From Phycisphaera sp. (lineage in GTDB: Bacteria > Planctomycetota > Phycisphaerae > Phycisphaerales > UBA1924), in the NCBI GenBank assembly GCA_020639255.1, contig JACKGZ010000002.1, forward strand, positions 413,966 to 477,965: 64,000 nt of DNA, in the 5' to 3' direction. This document shows positions 35,632 to 43,400 of this stretch, piece after piece. A model generated the notes under the pieces. It saw only the letters and a list, made by a program, of their open reading frames with translations, was not told the DNA's origin and did no database searches. Positions within the stretch are counted from its first letter, which is position 1, and the number at the start of each line of letters is the position of its first letter. The translations under genes were made by a program, and so were the position numbers.

Positions 35632-36087
35632 ATGAAGTTTCGACACGCCAGTGGCTGTGCCGCTTTGATTTTGCTCACTGGCTGCACCGGTGTGGAGCCG
35701 GCAATGCTTGGTGTCGGGGTGAACGCCTTTCAGCAGGGCGTGACGTACGTCTCCGGCGTCGATTCCTACTCTTTCCAGCCGGCTCGCTATGACGACACAC
35801 TCGCGGCCGCGCTGCGTGCCGGTGACTCGATCGGACTCGATCTGTACAGTGTCCGCGAGATTGACCCAAAGCACTCAGAGATCCGGTTTCATTTCGACGA
35901 GGATGACCGTTTGACCGTTGAGGTCGAACATCAGACCGACGAGGTGACGCTCGTCGAGGTCAATCTGAAGCGCAAGTCTCGGCGCGGCATGGGCACACTC
36001 TACATGAGGGCCTTGGCTTACGAGCTTCGGAAGGCTGAGGCGTATGTCGGACAGTGGCAGGATAACGCCGACTTGATCGGGAATTGA
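35632..36087 (+). CDS. Lipoprotein of unknown function
   Basis: The 151-residue protein has a lipobox LTGC (Cys18) after a short signal peptide. The mature part contains alternating beta segments (SEIRFHFDEDDRLTVEVEHQ, VTLVEVNLKRKSRRG) and no known domain. It lies 25 bases after the membrane-anchored gene and may be co-transcribed with it. Confidence 0.65.
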   Translation: MKFRHASGCAALILLTGCTGVEPAMLGVGVNAFQQGVTYVSGVDSYSFQPARYDDTLAAALRAGDSIGLDLYSVREIDPKHSEIRFHFDEDDRLTVEVEHQTDEVTLVEVNLKRKSRRGMGTLYMRALAYELRKAEAYVGQWQDNADLIGN

Positions 36088-36218
36088 TCGATTCCAGCCC
36101 GGGCAGTCCATTTCTCGCGGGCTTTGGAATGTCAGTACGATATGTGCTGTATAGATCTGCTAGAATAACGCGGCAGCCAGGTCCGGCCGCCGTAGAACCA
36201 GAATCAAGGAGTTCCACC

Positions 36219-36506
36219 ATGCGTGCACGGTTTGCAGTCGTTCTTCCGATCGCCCTCCTCGCCATCGCCGGCTGCAAATGTGATGCTTGCGCCGTCGACG
36301 ACGATCATGACGGCGCATCGCCGGCGATGTTCGTCAACGACACCTGCCCCATCGGCGGCGAGGCCGTCGAGGCCGAAGGCGGCTCGGCCAGCTACAAGGG
36401 CAACACCGTCGGTTTCTGCTGCCCTGGCTGCAAGAGCGGCTGGGAGGACATGAGCGAGGCCGACAAGGACGCCTTCATCGCCAAGGCCAAGAAGGGCGAC
36501 GCCTGA
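36219..36506 (+). CDS. Small metal-binding lipoprotein (YHS/TRASH-like)
   Basis: The 95-residue protein has a lipobox-like AIAGC (Cys19) followed by a Cys pair (KCDAC). A short domain, CPIGGEAV...YKGNTVGFCCPGCKSGW, has Cys43, Cys67-Cys68 and Cys71. The spacing matches YHS/TRASH metal-binding domains found in copper or heavy-metal proteins. It is likely an outer-envelope metal binder. AAGGAG lies 7 bases before the ATG at 36219. A strong hairpin terminates the gene. Confidence 0.75.
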   Translation: MRARFAVVLPIALLAIAGCKCDACAVDDDHDGASPAMFVNDTCPIGGEAVEAEGGSASYKGNTVGFCCPGCKSGWEDMSEADKDAFIAKAKKGDA

Positions 36507-36531
36507 TCCGATCAGCGCATCTGACTGACTC

Positions 36532-36557
36532 GCGGCCCCGCCATTGTGCGGGGCCGC
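36532..36557 (+). terminator. Terminator after the YHS-like lipoprotein gene
   Basis: GCGGCCCCGC (36532-36541) and GCGGGGCCGC (36548-36557) form a perfect 10-bp stem with loop CATTGT, followed by TTCGTTT. Confidence 0.75.
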
Positions 36558-36750
36558 TTCGTTTCCGACAGATGGTGACCGCCGTCCAATAGCGATGGCG
36601 GGGTTTGAACTTCGGATAGCTGTGCCGGTTGTGCGGGCTCCCCGCCGGATGTCGGGGCCTTGGGGCTGCAATCCGCCGAGCAGATGCGGCTGCTGTTTGT
36701 GAATGTCTCCTCGGGAACCCGCCCAACGGAGGTGCGAGGAGGCAGCAGGC

Positions 36751-37593
36751 ATGAACCCGATCGGCGGCTCGTTTGGACTCCAGCAGGCACACCAGTTCGG
36801 CTTCATCCAGCAGCAGAAGCAGGGCGTCCTTGAATCGCTCGCGACGGGCCTGCGCATCAACCGCGGCGCGGACGATCCCGCGGGGCTCGTGTCGTCGGAG
36901 CAGCTCCGCGCCATGCTCGCCGATCTGGAGGCCGAGAGTTCGTCGCTCGAGCGTGCCCGCGGCGCAGCCCGCGTCGCCGATAGCTCGCTCGGTGAGATCG
37001 GCGACCTGCTGATCGAGGCCGAGGCGCTCGCCGTCGCCAACGCAAACACCGGAGGACTTTCCGAGTCCGAGCGTGAGGCGAACCAGATGGAGCTCAACTC
37101 CATTCTCTCGGCCGTGGACCGCGTCGCCAGCTCGTCGAGTTTCAAGGACACGCCCCTTCTGCGCGGCGGGCACACGCTCGAAGTCGGGGGCGGCAGCGTG
37201 AATCTCCCGAGCGCCGCCGTCACAGACCTCGGCTCGACCGAGATCGACGGAGAGACCTACACGCTCGCCGACGTCGCATCGGGCGGCAGGTTCTCGATCG
37301 AGAACAGCGACACAAGCCGATCGCTCGAGATCATCCGCGCGGCGCGCCAGGAGGCGATCTTCGCCCAGGGCGAGGTCGGCGCGTTCGAGATGCACGCCAT
37401 CGAGCCCAGGCGTGCCGGGCTCGGCATCGCGATCGAGAGTCTGACAGCCGCGGAATCCTCGATCCGCGACACCGATTACGCGAAGGCGACGGCTGCGCTC
37501 GCGCGGCTGGACATCCTGGAGACCGCGTCGCTGCGCATCTCCTCGGCGGGGGCGAGATTCGATCCCAATCAGCTGATCCGATTGCTCGGCTGA
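36751..37593 (+). CDS. Flagellin
   Basis: The 280-residue protein has flagellin N- and C-terminal D0/D1 helices: LESLATGLRINRGADDPAGL near the start and IRDTDYAKATAALARLDILE near the end. Only a short, variable middle of about 100 residues lies between, so it is a compact flagellin forming the filament outside the cell. AGGAGG lies 8 bases before the ATG. No flagellar operon or chaperone is present, and no flagellar-type promoter could be identified. Confidence 0.9.
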   Translation: MNPIGGSFGLQQAHQFGFIQQQKQGVLESLATGLRINRGADDPAGLVSSEQLRAMLADLEAESSSLERARGAARVADSSLGEIGDLLIEAEALAVANANTGGLSESEREANQMELNSILSAVDRVASSSSFKDTPLLRGGHTLEVGGGSVNLPSAAVTDLGSTEIDGETYTLADVASGGRFSIENSDTSRSLEIIRAARQEAIFAQGEVGAFEMHAIEPRRAGLGIAIESLTAAESSIRDTDYAKATAALARLDILETASLRISSAGARFDPNQLIRLLG

Positions 37594-37636
37594 CGATCAA
37601 CGGGCGCCCCACCGGCGGGCGACCTAGCCTCCTCTT

Positions 37637-39121
37637 GTGTCCACCAAGAGTCGATCCCAACATTCCTCGCACACCCGCTACCAAGGCATCCTCGCCCGCC
37701 GGTTCGGGCTTTCGAGCCTCAGACCCGAGCAGACGCCCGTGGTCGAGAGCCTCATCGCGGGGACATCGATGCTCGTCGTCTGGCCCACGGGCTCGGGCAA
37801 GAGCCTCTGCTACCAGCTCCCCGCGCTCGCGCTCGCCGACGAAGCCAGAGAGCGAGGCGAGGCGCCGGGCGTCACGCTCGTCTTCAGCCCGCTCATCGCA
37901 CTGATGGAAGATCAGGTCAGCTCGCTCCGCAAGCGCGGCATCAAGGCGACGTACATCAACTCCACGCTCTCGAAGAAGAAGCGCGAGGAGCGCTACGCCA
38001 AGCTCGCCGAGGGCAAGTACGAGATCGTCTACGCCACGCCCGAACGCATGGACAAGCCCGAGTTTGTGCAGGCGTTGGAAACAGTGCCGGGCGGCGTGAA
38101 CCTGCTGGCCGTCGACGAGTGCCACTGCGTCACGCGGTGGGGGCACGACCTGCGCCCGGCCTACCAGCGCGTCGGCGAGTTTCGCAGGCAGCTGGGTGAT
38201 CCCGTGACGGTCGCCCTCACCGCCACCGCAACGCGCGAGGTGCGTGAAGACGTGCGACGAGTGCTTGGTTTCGATGAAAGCTCGATGCCGCTGTCGGCCC
38301 TGCCCGTCGATCGCCCGAACCTGAAGCTCGAAGCCGAGGAAGCCTGGGACGACCGGGCGAAGATCCAGCGGATCGTTGAAACGGCAAGTGAGTACCCCGG
38401 CACGGGTATCGTGTACTTTGCGCTTATCAAAGATCTCGACCGCATGGCGAGTGAATTGCGGCGTGCGATCCCAGGGCGCACAGTTCGCATCTACCACGGC
38501 AAGCTCTCGCCCCAGAATAAGAAGTACATCTACAACGAATTCACGAATGCCAGGCCCGAGGACAACCTCCTGCTCCTGGCGACCAACGCGTTCGGCATGG
38601 GCGTCGACAAGCCCGACATCCGCTTCATTGTGCACGCGCAGATCCCGGGGAGCATCGAGAGCTACCACCAGGAGGTCGGGCGCGCCGGGCGTGACGGTCT
38701 GCCCAGCGTCTGCCGGATGCTCTACTCGCAGGACGATCTCGCGATCCAGCAACAGTTTGTCGAGTGGAAGAACCCGAACCGGGCGCTCATGGAAGAGATC
38801 GTCCGCACGATGCACGCCTCCGATCACGCGGACTTCGACGCCGACGAATTGCGTCTGGTGATTCTGGGCAAGATGGGGCAGTCGGGCGTGGTCGATCACG
38901 CGCTGATCCGGCTCGACGAGCTGGGCGTGGTCGAGCAGACGAGTGTCACCGACGCCGAGCCCCGGTATCGGCTCCTGCGCGAGCTTCAGCCGGGCGAAGT
39001 AGACGACGACGAGATCGCCGAGAAGCGCAAGCGGGATCTGCTCCGCCTGCTGCGGGTGGTTGAGCTGACGCGCTCCGACGATATCGCCCGCGACGTGAGC
39101 CGGTACTTCGAGCTGGAATAG
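37637..39121 (+). CDS. RecQ-family ATP-dependent DNA helicase (short)
   Basis: The 494-residue helicase has Walker A TGSGKS (51-56), the DECH box at 160-163 in DECHCVTRWGHD (RecQ family usually DEAH/DEVH), TALTATATREV, and motif VI region QEVGRAGRDGLPS. It lacks a clear zinc-binding RQC cysteine set and an HRDC domain, so it is a reduced RecQ. It unwinds DNA in repair and recombination. The start is a GTG at 37637. Its stop TAG overlaps a GTG of the OsmC frame, but OsmC more likely starts 24 bases later. Confidence 0.9.
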   Translation: MSTKSRSQHSSHTRYQGILARRFGLSSLRPEQTPVVESLIAGTSMLVVWPTGSGKSLCYQLPALALADEARERGEAPGVTLVFSPLIALMEDQVSSLRKRGIKATYINSTLSKKKREERYAKLAEGKYEIVYATPERMDKPEFVQALETVPGGVNLLAVDECHCVTRWGHDLRPAYQRVGEFRRQLGDPVTVALTATATREVREDVRRVLGFDESSMPLSALPVDRPNLKLEAEEAWDDRAKIQRIVETASEYPGTGIVYFALIKDLDRMASELRRAIPGRTVRIYHGKLSPQNKKYIYNEFTNARPEDNLLLLATNAFGMGVDKPDIRFIVHAQIPGSIESYHQEVGRAGRDGLPSVCRMLYSQDDLAIQQQFVEWKNPNRALMEEIVRTMHASDHADFDADELRLVILGKMGQSGVVDHALIRLDELGVVEQTSVTDAEPRYRLLRELQPGEVDDDEIAEKRKRDLLRLLRVVELTRSDDIARDVSRYFELE

Positions 39122-39144
39122 TGAGCGCCCGCGTAAGGTTGGCC

Positions 39145-39579
39145 ATGCCGACCATGAACGACCGCTCGACCATCGCGACGACCAACGCCGACTCGTACAC
39201 GTCCATCGTGACCGTCAAGGGCGAGGTGCAGCACCAGTTCCTGACCGATGCGCACCCTTCGGAGGGGGGCCTGGGCAAGGGCGCCACGCCCCACGAGCTG
39301 CTCGAAGCGGCGCTGGCCGGGTGCAAGACGATCACCGTGCAGATGTATGCGAGGCGCAAGGGCTGGCCGCTCGAGTCGGTCACCGTGCGCGTTCGGCACG
39401 ATCAGCGCGCCCTCGAAGAGGGCGGCCCCAAGCGCCACGTCTTTGACGTCGAAATCGAACTCACCGGTGATCTGTCGGGCGAGCAGCGTCAGCGCCTGCA
39501 CGAGATCGCTGGGCGCTGCCCGGTGCACCGCATCGTCGAGAGCGAGCCGGTGTTCGTGAGCCGGCTTGTCGATGTGTAG
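39145..39579 (+). CDS. OsmC-family protein
   Basis: The 144-residue protein has the OsmC Cys residues at Cys60 (LLEAALAGCKTITVQMYA) and Cys125 (GRCPVHRI), which act as the peroxidatic and resolving thiols in OsmC/Ohr hydroperoxidases. The N-terminal ATPHELLEAALAGC block is the family hallmark. It probably reduces organic hydroperoxides in the cytoplasm. ATG 39145 with AAGG 7 bases upstream is preferred over the GTG at 39121. It sits next to the RecQ gene and could share its transcript. Confidence 0.9.
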   Translation: MPTMNDRSTIATTNADSYTSIVTVKGEVQHQFLTDAHPSEGGLGKGATPHELLEAALAGCKTITVQMYARRKGWPLESVTVRVRHDQRALEEGGPKRHVFDVEIELTGDLSGEQRQRLHEIAGRCPVHRIVESEPVFVSRLVDV

Positions 39580-39638
39580 ATCGTTGGAATGCGTTGAAAC
39601 TGTTCGCCGCGAGGGCCATGGGCGGGTTCAATGCCGTG

Positions 39639-40961
39639 CTATTCCTCGATGGCACTCGGCTCCGGCGCCTGCCGAATGATCACATTGATCTGCGAGAGGT
39701 TCATCGACCTGCGGGTCACGTCCAGCCTTCGAGCGATCTCGGTGAAGGCCGAGCGGACGGCCTCAAGCTGCTCGGCGTCGTTGGCGGGGAGATGGCGGTG
39801 CGCACGCTCGTGCTCTGTGAGTCCCTGAGCCTCGATCACGGACTCGAGCGCCTGGAAATTCGAAGATGTGTTCACCAGGGCCCAGTCGATCGCCGAGCCG
39901 GCGCGCCGAGCTGGTGTGTCGAGCTCGCGACGTTCCTCAACGACCCGGCCCAGGCCGCGGATCTCACCCAGCGTCTGTTCGAGCCGCGCCGGCGCCATAT
40001 TCAGCACGAACGCATCGATCGGCTCTGCTTCGTCTTTCGATTCGTCGGGCACGATTACGCTGAATTCGTCGAGGTCCGCCCTTGGCAGATCGGCGAGCGC
40101 GTTTATGGCCGCGTCGATGTCGCTCACCTCGATCACGATGTTCGCGTTGACAAGGTACGGATCGAACGCCATCAGAGAGGCATCACCGGCCTCGAACTCG
40201 AGACCCTCCTCCGGGGCCATCCGCATCTGCATCAAGCCCGGGTGCGACGCGTCAACCCCGGCCGTCGGGTCGGCAAACGCCACGTCCATGTCGACCTCGT
40301 CACGAGCCGCCGCGAGTTCACGCGGCGTGTCCGTAGGCTTTTCCAGCTCTGTCGTCGGCTGCGCAGCACGGCTGCGAGCCGCGCTGCTCGGCTCGACGAG
40401 TCGGGTGAACTCAGAATCGAGCGATTCGCCGGCATCGGCGATCAAGCGGTCGGCGGTGAGCTCGGGAACGGGTTCCTGCTGCCTGCCACCATATGGGGTT
40501 GGGGTGTAGGAGGGAGCAGCGTCGCGTCGCTCCTTGGCCATTGCCAACGCGTCTTCAGTGAACTGTGCTTCGACCGAATCATCCGACACAGCTTTGTCGC
40601 CGAAGAAAGAATTCTCAAATTGTTGGTCTTCGACTGGTGCGCGGGCAACCTCGTTCGAGGCCATCTCCGGAGTGTCTGTAACAGGTTTGGTCCGCACGAC
40701 CGTCCACACGCCCACCGCGAGCACGACCATCGCGGCCACGCCCACGGCATTCAGTGCGATGAGCAGCCGGCGACCGCGCGGCGTTGTCTCACGGTCCACG
40801 GCCGGATGCACGAGCCCGGCACGCTCCTCGGCGCGCGAGATCTCCAGCGCCCGCTTCCAGAGCTCCGTGGATCCGTCGGCGTGCTCGGGCCCGGATGTGT
40901 TTCGGGGCTCACTCATCGCGCGCAGCCCTTGTTCGATCTGTTCCATCGTTCGGTCGCTCAT
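39639..40961 (-). CDS. Probable transmembrane anti-sigma factor with DUF4349-like domain
   Basis: The 440-residue protein has a cytoplasmic N-terminal segment of about 65 residues, one membrane helix (LLIALNAVGVAAMVVLAVGVW) and a long outer region. Part of the outer region (NIVIEVSDIDAAINALADLP, VLNMAPARLEQTLGEIRGLG) resembles DUF4349. The start overlaps the stop of the ECF sigma gene by 4 bases, and this pairing is the main evidence for an anti-sigma role: the N-terminus would hold the sigma factor and the outer domain would sense the signal. No zinc-binding anti-sigma motif was seen. Confidence 0.7.
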   Translation of the reverse strand: MSDRTMEQIEQGLRAMSEPRNTSGPEHADGSTELWKRALEISRAEERAGLVHPAVDRETTPRGRRLLIALNAVGVAAMVVLAVGVWTVVRTKPVTDTPEMASNEVARAPVEDQQFENSFFGDKAVSDDSVEAQFTEDALAMAKERRDAAPSYTPTPYGGRQQEPVPELTADRLIADAGESLDSEFTRLVEPSSAARSRAAQPTTELEKPTDTPRELAAARDEVDMDVAFADPTAGVDASHPGLMQMRMAPEEGLEFEAGDASLMAFDPYLVNANIVIEVSDIDAAINALADLPRADLDEFSVIVPDESKDEAEPIDAFVLNMAPARLEQTLGEIRGLGRVVEERRELDTPARRAGSAIDWALVNTSSNFQALESVIEAQGLTEHERAHRHLPANDAEQLEAVRSAFTEIARRLDVTRRSMNLSQINVIIRQAPEPSAIEE

Positions 40962-41641
40962 GCCTCGACACCCCGGCCGGGCACCGCGCTCTGGGCGCCC
41001 AAGCTCTCACGCAGCTTCTCCAGGGCCTTGTTCAGCCGACTCTTGATCGTGCCCATCGGAACGCCCAACACCTCGGCAGCCTGACGATGCGTCAGGCCGC
41101 GGTGATAGCACAGGATCACCGTCTCGCGCTGGTGCTCCTCGAGCGCCCCGACCGCGGCCTCCAGCTTCGGATCGATCGCCGAGGCCGCCGGGATCACGTA
41201 CGCCTTCTTCGCGTCCTGCAAACGATCGTGGTGCACACGCTCGCGGTTCTTGCTCGCAGTGCGTGAGCGACCAAGATCTCGGCAACGGTTCATGGCGATC
41301 TGGTAGATCCACGTTTTCACACTCGCTCTGCCGTCGTACGTCCTGCTGTGCCTGATCACCCTGAGCCACGTCTCCTGCACCGCTTCCATCGCCAGCGCCC
41401 GGTCACCGAGCATGCCCGTGCATAGCCCGAGGAGCAGGCCCTCGTACCGCCGGGCCAGTACGCCCAGGGCCTCGTCGTCACCCGATACAAATCGCGCCAG
41501 GATCCGCTCGTCGCTGAGGGATCCGTCATCGCCCGAATCGGGCGCACCGAGATGGGGCCTCGCCTGGTCGTTCAAGCGTCTTTCCCGGGGTGAGACCCGC
41601 CGGCGTGTCCGGCGGTTCGCGCCCAGAGGCATTATCGACAC
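40958..41641 (-). CDS. ECF-type RNA polymerase sigma factor
   Basis: The 227-residue protein has sigma region 2 (ARRYEGLLLGLCTGMLGDRA, AVQETWLRVIRHSRTYDG, VKTWIYQIAMNRCRDLGR) and region 4 (LEEHQRETVILCYHRGLTHR, EVLGVPMGTIKSRLNKALEK) without regions 1 and 3. It directs polymerase to stress promoters. The start used is a GTG at 41641, with an ATG at 41632 as alternative. The first 40 residues are basic and probably not part of the fold. Its partner is the membrane anti-sigma gene that overlaps its end. The target regulon is unknown; the metal operon just upstream is one candidate. Confidence 0.9.
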   Translation of the reverse strand: MSIMPLGANRRTRRRVSPRERRLNDQARPHLGAPDSGDDGSLSDERILARFVSGDDEALGVLARRYEGLLLGLCTGMLGDRALAMEAVQETWLRVIRHSRTYDGRASVKTWIYQIAMNRCRDLGRSRTASKNRERVHHDRLQDAKKAYVIPAASAIDPKLEAAVGALEEHQRETVILCYHRGLTHRQAAEVLGVPMGTIKSRLNKALEKLRESLGAQSAVPGRGVEA

Positions 41642-41663
41642 ACCGGCCCGAGAACTCCCGGAC

Positions 41664-42512
41664 TCAGAACAGGAAACGAACCCCGACCGCCAGCCCGAAC
41701 TCGCTCTCCGGGCGTTCCTTGAGGTCTTCGGCGATGGGCAGGATCAGCGAGATCTCAGCCGCCCACCTCGGAGCCTCAACCAGGAACCCAAGCCCGGTAT
41801 CGAGGCTGGCGTCGCCGTTGGTCTCGAAGTGTCCCAAGAGCTCGACCTGCGAGAACACCGCAACGTTCCCGCCCTCGGCGTAGCTCTCGGGCCAGATCCG
41901 GTACAGGTGCGAGCCGGCGATCATCAGATGATCTGCGAGCCCATCGCCCGGGTCCGTCGGATTGTCGTTGGCGCCTGTTGTGAGTTCGTATGAGGCCGAC
42001 GCACCGATGCCGTGGCGTCCGAGGATTGTCGTCGTGCTTATCCCGATCGACGGGTTGACGGTGTCGTTGGTAAATTCACTGCTGCCGGTGGGCATCCGGA
42101 GCGAGAACTGAGCCGCAGCCCTGAACGTTTCGATCGGCCCGAAGTCGTGCCGATAGAAGCGATGGCTCACGCCGAGCCGCGTGTCGCCCAGCCCGGTGTC
42201 GCTCGCATCGCCTCCGGGTGATTCGATGTCGCGGTCGACGATGGAGACCTCGGCGAACGCGGCCCACTCGGGCGCGATGCCGTACATGAAGTGGTGCATG
42301 AACCGGAGGCGATCGGCGTCGCCGTCCGTGCCGCCCGGGGCGTCGGAGAACCTGTCGTACCGCAGCATCGGTCGATAGGTGAGCAGCCCGGGCCCGGGCA
42401 GGGTCGCTGATGGCGAGTTGGTCGGCTGCTGCGCCGAGGTCTGTTGCGCACCGCAGAGCGCGACAACCACACCGATCGCGCAGGTTCTCAGCGCGCGGAG
42501 TCGAGTATTCAT
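41664..42512 (-). CDS. Outer-membrane beta-barrel protein, metal-operon member
   Basis: The 282-residue protein has a signal peptide (MNTRLRALRTCAIGVVVALC...) and an alternating beta pattern ending in the outer-membrane signature SEFGLAVGVRFLF with a C-terminal Phe. It resembles the MetA-pathway/transporter group of small beta barrels. GGGAGG lies 7 bases before the ATG. It follows the HMA lipoprotein with a 3-base gap. The context suggests a role in metal or solute passage across the outer membrane. Confidence 0.7.
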   Translation of the reverse strand: MNTRLRALRTCAIGVVVALCGAQQTSAQQPTNSPSATLPGPGLLTYRPMLRYDRFSDAPGGTDGDADRLRFMHHFMYGIAPEWAAFAEVSIVDRDIESPGGDASDTGLGDTRLGVSHRFYRHDFGPIETFRAAAQFSLRMPTGSSEFTNDTVNPSIGISTTTILGRHGIGASASYELTTGANDNPTDPGDGLADHLMIAGSHLYRIWPESYAEGGNVAVFSQVELLGHFETNGDASLDTGLGFLVEAPRWAAEISLILPIAEDLKERPESEFGLAVGVRFLF

Positions 42513-42515
42513 CGC

Positions 42516-42899
42516 TCAGCCTCCCGCGCTCTCAAGGAATGAAATAAACGTAAAACCAGCGTCATCGATGGCCTTGGCGACTTGTCCGCGCGTGGGCGCG
42601 GGGTTCTCGATGTCCATGAGGACCACGCCGCGATCGAGATCGAGCCAGACCGATCGGACGCCGTCGACCCGTTTGACGACGGCGTTGAGACTCTCGGCAC
42701 AGAGCGGGCAGCTCAGCCCATCGACGCGAGCCTCGTTTCGGCCGATGGCGAGTCGTTCGTCCATCCGATCGGGCACGGCACTGGCCGCCTGCGATTCGTG
42801 CGAATGGGTGGCGGGGTCGTGAGCGAGTGTGCCGGTCTGCGAAGCGCAGCCGGTCAGAACTGCGCCAAGCAGCGCAGCGAGTGCAAATGCAGATTTCAT
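42516..42899 (-). CDS. Heavy-metal-associated (HMA) domain lipoprotein
   Basis: The 127-residue protein has a lipobox LTGC (Cys18) then a His-rich linker (HDPATHSHESQ). A single HMA domain follows with the metal-binding Cys64-x2-Cys67 motif (GLSCPLCAESL) and the fold residues VDGVRSVWLDLDRGVVLM. HMA domains bind Cu(I), Zn(II) or Hg(II) in transfer chains. Being a lipoprotein is unusual for HMA proteins, which are mostly cytoplasmic; it suggests an envelope-side metal carrier. GGAGAG lies 6 bases before the ATG. It is the middle gene of a three-gene operon. Confidence 0.82.
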   Translation of the reverse strand: MKSAFALAALLGAVLTGCASQTGTLAHDPATHSHESQAASAVPDRMDERLAIGRNEARVDGLSCPLCAESLNAVVKRVDGVRSVWLDLDRGVVLMDIENPAPTRGQVAKAIDDAGFTFISFLESAGG

Positions 42900-42978
42900 T
42901 GATACTCTCCGTTGGTTGTGTGCTGTACATGTCGAACGTCAAAGCGAATGGCGCGCAGTGATCGCGCAGCATCCGTCT

Positions 42979-43341
42979 CTACGTTCGCCAGACACACAGC
43001 CGCGAGAGCCGGCGCGTGTGCGCCTCGGGCTCAATCAGCCGGACAGGAGAAATCCGGTCATCCGCCAGTTCAGGCTCAGCCACGAACGCGGGGATGCTTG
43101 GGCTTGGGATTGCCATCAGATCCGTGCCCCGTGTGGGCATTTGGATCGGCTCGGGAGCGGGGATGTCGTCGATCGGCTCGGCTTCGCAGCAGCAGCCCCT
43201 GTCGGTCACGCAGTGTTGCTTCGGAGCGCAATCGGCCTGGGCGATGCTCGCGCCGATCGTCTGGGCACCGCTGGCGGGCAGACCCGGGTGCACCAGAGCG
43301 TGCAACAAAACCAGCCAGATAAGCATGAAGCGACCGACCAT
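42979..43341 (-). CDS. Small Cys-rich exported protein heading the metal operon
   Basis: The 120-residue protein has a hydrophobic N-terminus (MLIWLVLLHALVHPGLPASG) and a Cys cluster CAPKQHCVTDRGCCC, followed by an acidic, Pro-rich tail. This pattern fits a secreted metal or thiol binder, but no family is recognised. It is the first gene of a probable operon with the HMA lipoprotein and the beta-barrel gene; the ATG lies next to a good promoter, so the message could be nearly leaderless. Confidence 0.55.
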   Translation of the reverse strand: MVGRFMLIWLVLLHALVHPGLPASGAQTIGASIAQADCAPKQHCVTDRGCCCEAEPIDDIPAPEPIQMPTRGTDLMAIPSPSIPAFVAEPELADDRISPVRLIEPEAHTRRLSRLCVWRT

Positions 43342-43349
43342 CTCACACG

Positions 43350-43380
43350 ACTATATCACGAGTCGGCTCGGGTATTCCAA
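43350..43380 (-). promoter_or_regulatory. Predicted MerR-like promoter of the metal operon
   Basis: On the minus strand TTGGAA (43380-43375) and TATAGT (43355-43350) are separated by 19 bases, longer than the usual 17 and typical of promoters activated by MerR-family regulators. The spacer holds the dyad CGAG-CCGA-CTCG. Transcription would begin about 2 bases before the operon start codon. No merR gene is in the window. Confidence 0.4.
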
Positions 43381-43400
43381 GCCGTGCAAATCCGCGCGTG

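Noticed and set aside
36560..36750. Sigma-28 or sigma-54 promoter before flagellin
   Set aside because: I looked for TAAA-N15-GCCGATAA and GG-N10-GC patterns and found no convincing match, so no promoter is called.
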